Shown one piece after another: positions 16,777 through 24,506 of a DNA stretch of 64,000 bases; positions within the stretch are counted from its first letter, which is position 1, and every line of letters starts with the position of its first letter. The stretch comes from Pedobacter punctiformis (GTDB lineage Bacteria; Bacteroidota; Bacteroidia; Sphingobacteriales; Sphingobacteriaceae): contig NZ_JAPWGM010000004.1 in the NCBI RefSeq assembly GCF_027213715.1, forward strand, positions 62,001 to 126,000. Direction: 5' to 3'. The notes beneath the pieces are model-generated. The model saw only the letters and a program-made list of their open reading frames with translations, made no database searches and was not told where the DNA came from. Made by a program: the position numbers and the translations under genes.

Positions 16777-16785
16777 ACCGCTAAC
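16777..16785 (-). repeat. half site at the upstream end of the array
   Basis: ACCGCTAAC (GTTAGCGGT on the minus strand) marks the start of the first cassette, but beyond it the sequence TTATAAATATACG shows no inner arm. In an integron this is where the attI/cassette boundary would be. The recombinase remnant begins about 140 bp further upstream. Confidence 0.6.
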
Positions 16786-16923
16786 TTATAAATATACGCA
16801 AGTTTTTAAGATAGAAAAATAATTAATGTACCCCCAGATAGGTTGAGCCTAAGCTTTTTATATTTCTTTTATGCGTATTTGAGTACAACATTTTTAAAAG
16901 CCTACTTAATAAATGCAAGTTTA

Positions 16924-17082
16924 CTACCCATTTAATTTGTCTAATGGACTTATTGCTTTCACATCTTTTACCAACTTGTGCATAAATGAGGGTGGTTTTA
17001 ATATCATGATGTCCCACTCATATTTTTATCATACTATGGATTGCACTCTTCATATGCGATACGTGTGCGTCAGCATGTGGCC
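16924..17082 (-). pseudogene. decayed tyrosine recombinase, C-terminal fragment
   Basis: Three frames together spell the end of a tyrosine recombinase. Reading the minus strand: GHMLTHTY (equivalent of HxLRHT), then YEECNP, then GHHDIKTTLIYAQ containing the catalytic His and the nucleophile Tyr, then VKDVKAISPLDKL, which resembles the usual SPLDxL tail of this family. In-frame stops and at least two frameshifts separate these blocks, so no active enzyme is made. The gene points in the same direction as the cassettes and lies directly upstream of them. Confidence 0.75.
17022..17071. repeat. right copy of the direct repeat flanking the island
   Basis: Aligns with 10862-10907 in the same orientation (see that entry). 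In this copy the sequence is part of the recombinase remnant, covering the segment between its HMLTHT and GHHDIKTT motifs. Confidence 0.6.
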
Positions 17083-17096
17083 AATATGGTAGGGAT

Positions 17097-17552
17097 TTAG
17101 ATTATCCTGATGCTGAAATACCATACCCATGCGATTAAGAAGATTTGAAATGGAATTCTGAACCATAAATATTTCAAACCAGGTCCGCGTTTATGCAAGT
17201 CTTCATAATTAATATGGTGTTTTGCAGCATGAATATTTGCCGGCAACATGGCGATTAAAAAAATAATTAAAGCTATTCCGGTATAATAACGGGTTGTTTC
17301 AATAACCAGGCCAATGGCAAAAAGTACCTCAAGGCCGCCCGTTAAAATAACGATTTCAACTTTTTTTGGGATAAATGAGGGAACCATTTCGGCCATGCTG
17401 GTTTTAAATTTAAAGTGGCCTATAGAAGTAAAAAGCAGCATAATACTCATTGCTATATTACCAGCAAAGAAATTGTTCTGATCAAAAGCAGCATACTTTC
17501 CAATTAAAAGAATAACAATGAAAGAGCATAATAAAACAACGAGGGGTTTCAT
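17097..17552 (-). CDS. DoxX-like integral membrane protein
   Basis: A 151-aa protein with four predicted membrane helices (about 4-20, 30-48, 68-108 as two, 128-148). The loop FKTSMAEMVPSFIPKKVEIVILTGGLEVLFAIGL, in which the glycine- and glutamate-containing helix GGLEVLFAIGL is the hallmark, places it in the DoxX/DoxD-like superfamily. Cellular role is unclear in most members. It ends only 15 bp from the recombinase remnant, so it marks the right border of the conserved chromosome. Start lies 5 bp after the stop of the next gene. Confidence 0.82.
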   Translation of the reverse strand: MKPLVVLLCSFIVILLIGKYAAFDQNNFFAGNIAMSIMLLFTSIGHFKFKTSMAEMVPSFIPKKVEIVILTGGLEVLFAIGLVIETTRYYTGIALIIFLIAMLPANIHAAKHHINYEDLHKRGPGLKYLWFRIPFQIFLIAWVWYFSIRII

Positions 17553-17557
17553 AAAGC

Positions 17558-17854
17558 TTAGGAAATTAGGTTAAAAGCAATTAAAAGGGTTGCAATAAAC
17601 AATACCACCAGCCCGGAAAGAAAAATTAGATCTGCTGTTTTTTCCAGGCGCTTGCTCGCCGTTTGTCCCCGGCGCATGGATAAAAAGGAAAGGATACAAC
17701 TGGTCATAAAAATTATGACCGCCAGAACTGCAAATTCGTCAATTAAAGATCCATCGCTCAGGTTTAGTTTTTTCAGGGAGGTTAATACAATAAAGCATAT
17801 GCCCAGTAAATTAGCCGATGTACTTAGAATATGAGGAGATCTGTTTTCGGGCAT
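17558..17854 (-). CDS. small three-helix membrane protein
   Basis: A 98-aa hydrophobic protein with helices at about 9-26, 38-58 and 74-96, separated by a basic loop RRGQTASKRLEK that should face the cytoplasm. No family recognised. It directly abuts the AI-2E-family gene (stop codon at 17855) and precedes the DoxX-like gene by 5 bp, so the three form one operon of membrane proteins. Confidence 0.75.
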   Translation of the reverse strand: MPENRSPHILSTSANLLGICFIVLTSLKKLNLSDGSLIDEFAVLAVIIFMTSCILSFLSMRRGQTASKRLEKTADLIFLSGLVVLFIATLLIAFNLIS

Positions 17855-18967
17855 TTATTCTTTCTCTTCGAGTTTAATTTTCTTCGTAATCTGATAAACC
17901 CTTCTTTTCTTTAAAGGTTTAACACCTTCGCCCATTAATTGCCCCCATGGTTTTAGCTCGTCAATTCTGTCGAAAATAATTTTCATCATGGCCAGGTAAG
18001 GGATACACAAAAACATGCCGGAGATGCCCCAGACCATTTCGCCAACTACAATACCTACAAAGGCAATTAAGGCATTAATTTTAACTTTAGAACCTACTAC
18101 CAGCGGCATCAGGATATTTCCATCAACGGCATGTACGGCCACAAAAGCAATTAAAACCAATAAAACTTTAGCCGCACCTGCGGTAGCGAAAGTAATTAGA
18201 CAGCTGATTAACAGAGCAGAAAATATGCCCAGATAAGGTACTACATTGAAAATGCCTGCCACTAAGCCAAGCAAAACGGCATATTTTACGCCTAATATTG
18301 ATAAAACGGCAATCATTAAAACCGTTACAATAAGCATTTGCAGAAATAAGCCAATGATGTATTTTTTTATAATGCTTTGAATCTGGCTCACAATTTCGGA
18401 TACTTTTTCCCGGTGTTCTTCTTTAAAAACGGAGGTTAAAAAAGTATATAAAATGTGGCGGTAGTTTAAAATAAAGAAGGTAAAAAGTAGGGTAAAACCT
18501 AAAAATAAAAACGTTGACGATACCGTTGCAAGGGTTGCTGCAACTACGGTAGCACTTGTTGCCAAAGCTTTTTCAGCACTGTCATTTAAATAAGAAATCT
18601 GTTTTTCTGTATTTACATGGAAAGTGGATGAAATCCAATGCTGCAATTCATGAAAAGAAACATTTGCCTTTTCTTTAAGTAAAGGCCAGTCCTGCCATAA
18701 ATCAGTAAGCTGGTTGCCAAAAAAAAATATGATGCCACCGATTACTGCAATCATTAATACAACCGCGAAAATGGTTGATAAACCGCGTTTAAATCTAAGT
18801 TTTTTCTCCAGAAAGGTAGCTGCCGGCAAAAGCAGAAGTGCCATTAAAAAAGAGAATAATAGGGGTGCCAGTAACGATTGACCCAGTATAGCAATGTACG
18901 TTAAGCTGATTAAACAGAATAATACAAGGGCAAGTTTAGGAAGGAATGATAGTCCGGTTGTTTTCAT
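17855..18967 (-). CDS. AI-2E family transporter (TqsA/PerM-like)
   Basis: A 370-aa membrane protein of the AI-2E transporter family (PF01594 type), with about eight helices: a hydrophobic N-terminal block (1-80), a soluble helical segment around 85-130, and the conserved C-terminal block with GLVAGIFNVVPYLGIFSALLI and HAVDGNILMPLVVGSKVKINAL. These last two are the family signatures. Substrates vary; some members export autoinducer-2 or act as Na+/H+ antiporters. I chose the ATG at 18967, because the longer frame begins at a TTG inside the terminator of the upstream gene. Confidence 0.87.
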   Translation of the reverse strand: MKTTGLSFLPKLALVLFCLISLTYIAILGQSLLAPLLFSFLMALLLLPAATFLEKKLRFKRGLSTIFAVVLMIAVIGGIIFFFGNQLTDLWQDWPLLKEKANVSFHELQHWISSTFHVNTEKQISYLNDSAEKALATSATVVAATLATVSSTFLFLGFTLLFTFFILNYRHILYTFLTSVFKEEHREKVSEIVSQIQSIIKKYIIGLFLQMLIVTVLMIAVLSILGVKYAVLLGLVAGIFNVVPYLGIFSALLISCLITFATAGAAKVLLVLIAFVAVHAVDGNILMPLVVGSKVKINALIAFVGIVVGEMVWGISGMFLCIPYLAMMKIIFDRIDELKPWGQLMGEGVKPLKKRRVYQITKKIKLEEKE

Positions 18968-18993
18968 AGAATTTTTATGTCCCGTTATATACA

Positions 18994-19027
18994 AAATGCC
19001 TGACTAATTTGTTTTAATCAGGCATTT
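18994..19027 (-). terminator. hairpin terminator after the aldo/keto reductase
   Basis: AAATGCCTGA and TCAGGCATTT (18994-19003, 19018-19027) form a 10-bp stem with a 14-nt loop, 19 bp beyond the aldo/keto reductase stop on the minus strand, with T-rich sequence following. It overlaps the region just upstream of the AI-2E transporter start, so that operon must start from its own promoter. Confidence 0.65.
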
Positions 19028-19045
19028 AAATATATAATATTTTTT

Positions 19046-19993
19046 CTAATAGATACTGGCTTTATCTAATGATGAAATATCTGCAGGACTTAATTTTAAG
19101 TTGGCTGCATCGGTGAAAGATTTTAGCTGATCCAGATCTGTCACACTTGCAATTGGGGCCGTAATTGAAGGATGATAAATTAACCAGGCCAATGCAACGG
19201 CTGCAGGTTCGGTGTGGTGTATTTCAGCAACCTGATCTAATGCCTTTAAAATTCTGAAACCACGTTCGTTTAAGTATTTTTTGATGCCACCACCGCGTTT
19301 ACTTTTGTTTAAATCGTCTTCGCTACGATATTTTCCGGTTAAAAAGCCACTTGCCAGAGAATAATAGGTAACTACGCCTAAACCATGTTCTAAACATATT
19401 TTTTCATGTTCCTGTTCAAAACTTTCGCGGTCGAATAAATTATAACCGGGCTGATAAGCCTGATATTGAGGCAGGTTATGCTGATTTGAAAAGAGGAGCG
19501 ATTCTTTCAGGCGATCTGCTGAAAAATTTGAAGCGCCGATCCAGCGTACTTTTCCTGCTTTAATTAAAGTCTCATAAGCACTCAAAGTTTCTTCAACAGG
19601 TGTGGTTTCATCGTCGTAGTGAGAAAAATAAAGGTCGATATAATCTGTTTTTAAGCGGGTTAAAGAGTGTTCGACTTCATTAATGATGTAATCTTTTTTT
19701 AGTGTTTTGCCATGGCCCATATCCGAACCAACTTTGGTTGCAATAATTACATCATGACGTTTATTTTGCTTACTCAGCCAGTTGCCAATAATTTTTTCTG
19801 ATTCGCCACCTTCATTACCGGGTACCCAACGTGAGTATACATCGGCCGTATCAATAAAGTTAAAGCCTTCGCCTACAAAATGATCCAGTATTTCAAATGA
19901 TTTTTGTTCGTCAACCGTCCATCCAAAAACGTTTCCACCAAAAACAACAGGTGCTATATTTAAATCCGACTTTCCTAAAATTCGTTTTTCCAT
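19046..19993 (-). CDS. aldo/keto reductase
   Basis: A 315-aa NADPH-dependent oxidoreductase of the AKR superfamily, TIM-barrel fold. The tetrad is visible: Asp and Tyr in FIDTADVYSRW (about 47-57), Lys in IATKVG near 86, and His in YFSHYDDETTP near 129. The segment GASNFSADRL and the C-terminal cofactor-binding region are typical. The natural substrate is unknown. It lies 16 bp downstream of mnmD, likely in the same transcript, and is followed by a hairpin terminator. Confidence 0.92.
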   Translation of the reverse strand: MEKRILGKSDLNIAPVVFGGNVFGWTVDEQKSFEILDHFVGEGFNFIDTADVYSRWVPGNEGGESEKIIGNWLSKQNKRHDVIIATKVGSDMGHGKTLKKDYIINEVEHSLTRLKTDYIDLYFSHYDDETTPVEETLSAYETLIKAGKVRWIGASNFSADRLKESLLFSNQHNLPQYQAYQPGYNLFDRESFEQEHEKICLEHGLGVVTYYSLASGFLTGKYRSEDDLNKSKRGGGIKKYLNERGFRILKALDQVAEIHHTEPAAVALAWLIYHPSITAPIASVTDLDQLKSFTDAANLKLSPADISSLDKASIY

Positions 19994-20009
19994 AATATGA
20001 GTTCTAATG

Positions 20010-20750
20010 TTACTTTAACAAATCTAAGCCACATGGGTTTTGCCGGGCAGTCTGAAAAGTGTCAATTTCTAATGGGGGCGCAGGAAAAGATTCTTTTAAC
20101 GCCCTTAACATCTCCCTTTTGCCTGGTGCACCCGGAAGTTTCTCAATGGTAAAGCCACTGGCTTTAACGGCTCTTTTTAGTTTTCCGGTAATGGCGTAGG
20201 TTACAAAAGTTCCACCCGGTTTTAAGAAATTGCAGGCCTTCGCAATAATTTCATCAGTCCACATTTCTGGCTGGTGCTGAACGGAAAAGGCATCGTAGTA
20301 AATTACATCAAACTTTTTTTCTGTGTGAAAACTGGCAAGAGTAGTATGCGGAATTTCCAAATTGCAAAACGCCGATAAACTTTGTGAACCCTTTAGTGCC
20401 ATATCATAATTATTGATGAAATTGTTCCATATTTCTTCAGGAACATAAGCGGCATAACCGGTTTGCTGAATAACTTCTGTTGACAGTGGAAAGGCCTCAA
20501 TGCTTGTATAATTGAGTTTTATATTTTGTTCGGTGCAATATTCAAAGCTTAAAATAAAGTTTAATCCGGTACCAAAACCAACTTCTAAAATGGAAATTTC
20601 AGATTTTCCATTGCTTGCAAATTTTAAGCCTGCATCTATAAAAACATGTTTACTTTCCTGCAGTGCTCCGTGTTTGCTATGGTAATGTTCGCCAATGTTT
20701 TCGTTGTATAAAGTGTTGGATCCATCGGCAGTTGGTGTAAGAATATTCAT
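20010..20750 (-). CDS. mnmD: tRNA (mnm5s2U34)-methyltransferase MnmD
   Basis: A 246-aa SAM-dependent methyltransferase of the DUF752 family, equivalent to the MnmC2 half of MnmC. It methylates nm5s2U to mnm5s2U at the tRNA wobble position. Motif I is VGFGTGLNFIL (about 58-68). DAFSVQHQPEMWTDEI near 154-169 is the diagnostic catalytic segment, and YAITGKLKRAVKASGF follows. The FAD-dependent MnmC1 half is absent, so the protein is the stand-alone form common in Bacteroidota. Confidence 0.92.
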   Translation of the reverse strand: MNILTPTADGSNTLYNENIGEHYHSKHGALQESKHVFIDAGLKFASNGKSEISILEVGFGTGLNFILSFEYCTEQNIKLNYTSIEAFPLSTEVIQQTGYAAYVPEEIWNNFINNYDMALKGSQSLSAFCNLEIPHTTLASFHTEKKFDVIYYDAFSVQHQPEMWTDEIIAKACNFLKPGGTFVTYAITGKLKRAVKASGFTIEKLPGAPGKREMLRALKESFPAPPLEIDTFQTARQNPCGLDLLK

Positions 20751-20868
20751 GATTCAAAAATAAGTTTTTAATTTAGCATTTGCTTTTGGTCGTGTTTTTT
20801 GTGCTGATCAGTCTTCAAGGCCTCTTAAAATGTTGTTTGGTGTAATGATTTTTTGCTAAATTGATAAA

Positions 20869-21207
20869 ATGGATATAGAAACTTTCAGAACGTATTGTCT
20901 AAGCTTGCCGGGTACAACCGAGGGTCTGAAATGGGAGCACCTTTGCTTTATGATTGAAGAAAAAATATTTGTAATCATTGCCATTGACGAAGGAAATAGT
21001 TTCTCCATTAAATGTAATCCTGATGATTTTGATGAACTAACTGCGAGACATGGTATTATGCAGGCGCAGCACATGGCCAAACGACAATGGGTGCGGGTAG
21101 AAAATCTGGAAATTTTTCCGGATGCTGAACTGATGAAACGGGTTGCGGATTCCAGGGCATTGGTATTGGCTAAACTGCCCAAAAAAACGCAGGCGAAATA
21201 CAGTTAA
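20869..21207 (+). CDS. MmcQ/YjbR family protein
   Basis: A 112-aa single-domain protein. MDIETFRTYCLSLPGTTE, WEHLCFMIEEKIFVII and SIKCNPDDFDEL are the usual signatures of the MmcQ/YjbR family, which has a double-wing DNA-binding-like fold but no established biochemical function. The terminal RALVLAKLPKK is also common. It is divergent from mnmD and convergent with the DUF2625 gene. Single-gene unit. Confidence 0.9.
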   Translation: MDIETFRTYCLSLPGTTEGLKWEHLCFMIEEKIFVIIAIDEGNSFSIKCNPDDFDELTARHGIMQAQHMAKRQWVRVENLEIFPDAELMKRVADSRALVLAKLPKKTQAKYS

Positions 21208-21240
21208 TCAGACGAGTTTTTTTAAAGCCAGCAAGGTGTT

Positions 21241-22029
21241 TTACTGCTCCTTTTTATTGTCATCTTTTTTATCCTCTTTTGAATTTTCCTGTAATTCTTT
21301 TTGCTTCGTGATGTTGAATCTATACAGGTCTTCAGTATCGACTAATTTTCTGGTACATTTTTCAATGTCTGTTCCTTCTTTTTCCCATAAGTAGGGGCGG
21401 AAACTGTAAGATTTATTTCCATCTAAATTGGCTATAAACTGATTCCATTTGGACCATCTTAAGCCCTTATAAAATTTATTCAGGTCGCTGTCGAAACAAA
21501 AAAGGATAAATTCTCCATAACCTGCACCTAAAGATTCCCAGTTTAAGCTGTTTGGTGCTAAGTAATAAACATTTTTGATGTCTTTGCCCAGGCTGCCATA
21601 ATTAATCGCAAAGAAGCCACCAACTGCATCGTCAGCCACTAAAAGATACCCGGGTTTATCTCCATATTCGGTAATGGTTTTATCTTTATTCCATTCGGGT
21701 AAAGAACGGTTTAATTTTGCGCTACCCGATCCTAAAATCCTGATCCAGCCATTATCGATCATTATTCCACCGGTGTTATAAACAATTGCACCCAAAGTAG
21801 AGTAGGTTGAAATTTGAGCGTTGTAAAGTGCATCTTTTGCTTTTGCCGAATCTACTTCAAGGATTTCAACTTTATTTTTAGCAGAGTCGATCCATTTTTG
21901 AACGAGCGGCCAGGCCGGATCGGTTTTGTTGATCAACTCATCAATGCTTTGCATTTTATTTTGAGCAACGCCAAGTAAAGAAACAGCTGAAAGGCAGAAA
22001 ATAGAAATGGCTTTAAATACTTTTATCAT
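21241..22029 (-). CDS. exported DUF2625 protein
   Basis: A 262-aa protein with a Sec signal peptide (about 1-22, ending GVAQ). The body matches DUF2625: DPAWPLVQKWIDSA, TYSTLGAIVYNTGGIMIDNGWIRILGSG and the WESLGAGYGEFILFCF segment. The function of the family is unknown; most relatives are cytoplasmic, so the added signal is a Bacteroidota variant. The C terminus is a charged Lys/Glu/Asp tail (KEDKKDDNKKEQ), probably disordered. Convergent with the MmcQ-like gene. Confidence 0.85.
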   Translation of the reverse strand: MIKVFKAISIFCLSAVSLLGVAQNKMQSIDELINKTDPAWPLVQKWIDSAKNKVEILEVDSAKAKDALYNAQISTYSTLGAIVYNTGGIMIDNGWIRILGSGSAKLNRSLPEWNKDKTITEYGDKPGYLLVADDAVGGFFAINYGSLGKDIKNVYYLAPNSLNWESLGAGYGEFILFCFDSDLNKFYKGLRWSKWNQFIANLDGNKSYSFRPYLWEKEGTDIEKCTRKLVDTEDLYRFNITKQKELQENSKEDKKDDNKKEQ

Positions 22030-22091
22030 GGAGGTGATGTTATTTTAATCAAATATAGAATGATAAATCTGAACCTGATTAAAAACCGGGC

Positions 22092-22125
22092 TAAAAAAAA
22101 ATCGCCCCGATTGTTCAGGGCGATT
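22092..22125 (-). terminator. Rho-independent terminator after the M13 peptidase
   Basis: On the minus strand AATCGCCC and GGGCGATT (22118-22125 and 22100-22107) form an 8-bp GC-rich stem with a 10-nt loop followed by a run of eight T (22092-22099). It lies 55 bp beyond the M13 peptidase stop. Confidence 0.85.
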
Positions 22126-22179
22126 GTAATATAGGTTTGATATTCCTCTTCGGGATGAATTATTTTAGGGAAATAAGAT

Positions 22180-24216
22180 TTACCACATTCTAATTCTATC
22201 TTCAGGTTTTTTATATAATTTATCTCCTGGTTTAACATCAAAGGCTTCATACCAGGCATCCATATTTACCGGTGCTCCAATTGTACGGAATTCACCAGGA
22301 GAATGTGAATCGGTTTTAATTAACTGTGCCGCATTATCAGGCAAAATATTACCTCTCCAAACCTGAGCCCAGGCTAAGAAGAAACGCTGATCAGGTGTGA
22401 AACCGTCAATTTTTTCATTGCTTTGGCCTTCTTTAGTCATTTTGAATGCAGTATAAGCCGCGTTTAAGCCACCTAAGTCGCCAATATTTTCGCCCATGGT
22501 TAGTTTACCAATCACATGGATGGTATCTAAAACCGTGTAGGCGTCAAATTGTTCGCCCAATGCTTTTGTTTTTGCTTCAAATTTAGCTTTATCTTCAGGT
22601 GTCCACCAGTTTTTTAAATTACCAGCTGCATCATACTGACTTCCGCTATCGTCAAAACCATGGCTCATTTCGTGACCGATTACTGCACCAATGCCGCCAT
22701 AATTTACGGCATCATCTGCATTTGGATCAAAGAACGGGAATTGTAAAATTCCGGCCGGGAAAACAATTTCATTTAAAGTAGCGCTATAATAAGCATTAAC
22801 TGTCGGAGGGGTCATGCCGAATTTTTTACGATCTACCGGTTTACCCAATTGATCTACCATATCGTTATATCCCCAAATGCCAGCATTTTTTAGGTTTTGA
22901 AAATAGGTTCCTTTGCTAATTACCAGGCCATCATAGTTTTTCCATTTCTCAGGATAACCTACTTTTGGAGTAAAAGCATGCAATTTTGCCAAAGCTTTTT
23001 GTTTGGTTTCAGCACTCATCCATTCTAAACCATTAATTCTGATTTCAAACGCTTTACGCAAATTTACAATCATCTGGTTCATGCGTTCTTTCGCTTCAGG
23101 TTTGAAGTATTTGGCAACATAAAGCTGACCAAGTAATTCGCCAATTGTGCCATCGGTTAAAGATGACATGCGTTGCCAGCGGGGAGTTTGAACTTTTTGT
23201 CCGGTTTGTGCCTGGTTAAACGCAAAACTAGCCTTAACAAAAGGAGAGCTTAAGCTTGATGCTGAGCCTTTTAATATATTCCATTCCAGATAAGTTTTCC
23301 AGTCTGCAACTGAAACACTTTTCAACAGGCCATCTAAGCTGGCAAAAAACTTAGGTGAAGAAACTAAAACAGTGTCCTGACCTTTGATTTTAAATTTAGG
23401 CAGGTAAGTATTCCAGTCAATATCAGGGGTTGTTTTATTAAAATCAGCAATGGTAAATTTGTTATACGTTTTATAAGGATCACGCATTTCCAAACGGCTC
23501 ATTTGCGCTTCAGCAAATTGCTTTTCTATTTTGAAAACGGTGGCTGCCTTTTGTTGTGCTTCTGCAGGGGTGCTTCCTGTTAAAGTAAACAAAGTAACCA
23601 TATAGGTATTGTAAGCCTCACGGATTTTTACGCTGCGGGTATCGTCTTTTAAGTAATAATCACGATCTGGTAGAGTAGTGCCTCCCTGACCAAGACTAAC
23701 CATGTATTTATTTACGTTTTTGCGGTCCTGGCCAACGCTTAAACCGAACATTCCGCCGCCCATGCCGTTTGTGCGCATGTAAGCAACCTGATCTAAAATA
23801 CCTTGAATATCTTTAATCTGGTTAATTTTTTGAAGTTCCGGTTTAATAGGGCTATAACCTAATTTTTCAATAGTTAGGCTATCCATCGCAGCGGCGTAGA
23901 AATCGCCAACACGTCTTTTAACAGATCCGGCAGGAGCCGATTTATCTGCTGCAGCCTCTTCAACAAGGCTTTTTACAGCGTTAATATTGAAGTCGCGAAG
24001 TTGGTTAAAGCTTCCCCAACGGGTTTCTTTTGGAGGTACAGGGTTGTTTTTTATCCAGGTGCCACTTGCGTACCGGTAAAAATCATCGCCAGGTTTAACG
24101 GAAAGATCCATGTTAGCTGGGTCAATGAATTTTCTGGGTGCTTGTGCATTTGCCGAAAAACTGGCTGCAACAATGCCTAAGCCCGCAAAGTATCTTTTTA
24201 GATTTTGATATTTCAT
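22180..24216 (-). CDS. M13-family (neprilysin/PepO-like) zinc metallopeptidase, exported
   Basis: A 678-aa exported endopeptidase. The signal peptide is about 1-24, ending ANAQA. The zinc site is HEMSH (515-519) in GAVIGHEMSHGFDDSG, and the third ligand Glu lies in GENIGDLGG, with NAYYSATLNEIVFPAGI before them. The C terminus ends RIRMW, equivalent to the C-x-W end of the family but lacking the usual Cys. It acts on peptides in the periplasm or at the surface. Monocistronic, with its own terminator. Divergent from the P-type ATPase gene by 290 bp, a region with AT-rich promoter sequence and nothing else seen. Confidence 0.94.
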   Translation of the reverse strand: MKYQNLKRYFAGLGIVAASFSANAQAPRKFIDPANMDLSVKPGDDFYRYASGTWIKNNPVPPKETRWGSFNQLRDFNINAVKSLVEEAAADKSAPAGSVKRRVGDFYAAAMDSLTIEKLGYSPIKPELQKINQIKDIQGILDQVAYMRTNGMGGGMFGLSVGQDRKNVNKYMVSLGQGGTTLPDRDYYLKDDTRSVKIREAYNTYMVTLFTLTGSTPAEAQQKAATVFKIEKQFAEAQMSRLEMRDPYKTYNKFTIADFNKTTPDIDWNTYLPKFKIKGQDTVLVSSPKFFASLDGLLKSVSVADWKTYLEWNILKGSASSLSSPFVKASFAFNQAQTGQKVQTPRWQRMSSLTDGTIGELLGQLYVAKYFKPEAKERMNQMIVNLRKAFEIRINGLEWMSAETKQKALAKLHAFTPKVGYPEKWKNYDGLVISKGTYFQNLKNAGIWGYNDMVDQLGKPVDRKKFGMTPPTVNAYYSATLNEIVFPAGILQFPFFDPNADDAVNYGGIGAVIGHEMSHGFDDSGSQYDAAGNLKNWWTPEDKAKFEAKTKALGEQFDAYTVLDTIHVIGKLTMGENIGDLGGLNAAYTAFKMTKEGQSNEKIDGFTPDQRFFLAWAQVWRGNILPDNAAQLIKTDSHSPGEFRTIGAPVNMDAWYEAFDVKPGDKLYKKPEDRIRMW

Positions 24217-24506
24217 TTGCTATTAAAGTTAGTTATAACAGCGAAAAATATGAAATACTAAATGATATATAATAATATAATAGAAATATTACTTATTGAA
24301 CCAATAGTATATTTTGGCTAAGCCCAGACGTCTGATAAATTCTGCGGGCGAAAATATGGTCTTAATAGATTTCATGATTTTTTAAATCTTATACACTATT
24401 AACACTTTTTAACATTATTTATTGTGCAAGTGTTATAATTTTTCTTATCAAGAATGATTCAGGATAGCAATTATATTTTGACTAATTTTGAATATTAGAC
24501 ATAAAG

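Larger units (their letters stand above)
10903..16785 (-). other. integron-like gene-cassette array
   Basis: Seven genes, all on the minus strand, are separated by six co-oriented palindromic sites, with a half site at the upstream end. In minus-strand order the cassettes are: 16328 gene, 15142 gene, 14295 gene, the 13546 plus 12864 genes, 11583 gene, 11052 gene. Five of the six cassettes have 24-45 bp between the preceding site and the start codon, and in all of them the stop lies close to or inside the following site. The matching ends around each gene, the constant orientation and the recombinase remnant at 16924-17082 support cassette insertion. The core differs from the integron attC consensus, so the class assignment is inference. 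Confidence 0.75.

Noticed and set aside
10903..16785. CRISPR array
   Set aside because: The repeats are about 130 bp, palindromic and about 0.4-1.3 kb apart with genes between them, not short repeats with short spacers.
10903..16785. MITE or insertion-sequence ends
   Set aside because: All copies have one orientation and alternate with single genes, and the gene-facing ends match each other, which simple element insertion does not explain; not fully excluded.
16823..17017. Intact 64-aa gene on the minus strand
   Set aside because: Only the first third resembles a recombinase end; upstream and downstream blocks are in other frames, so it is part of a pseudogene.
22026..22259. Minus-strand frame of 77 codons
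   Set aside because: Overlaps the end of the M13 peptidase and the terminator hairpin.
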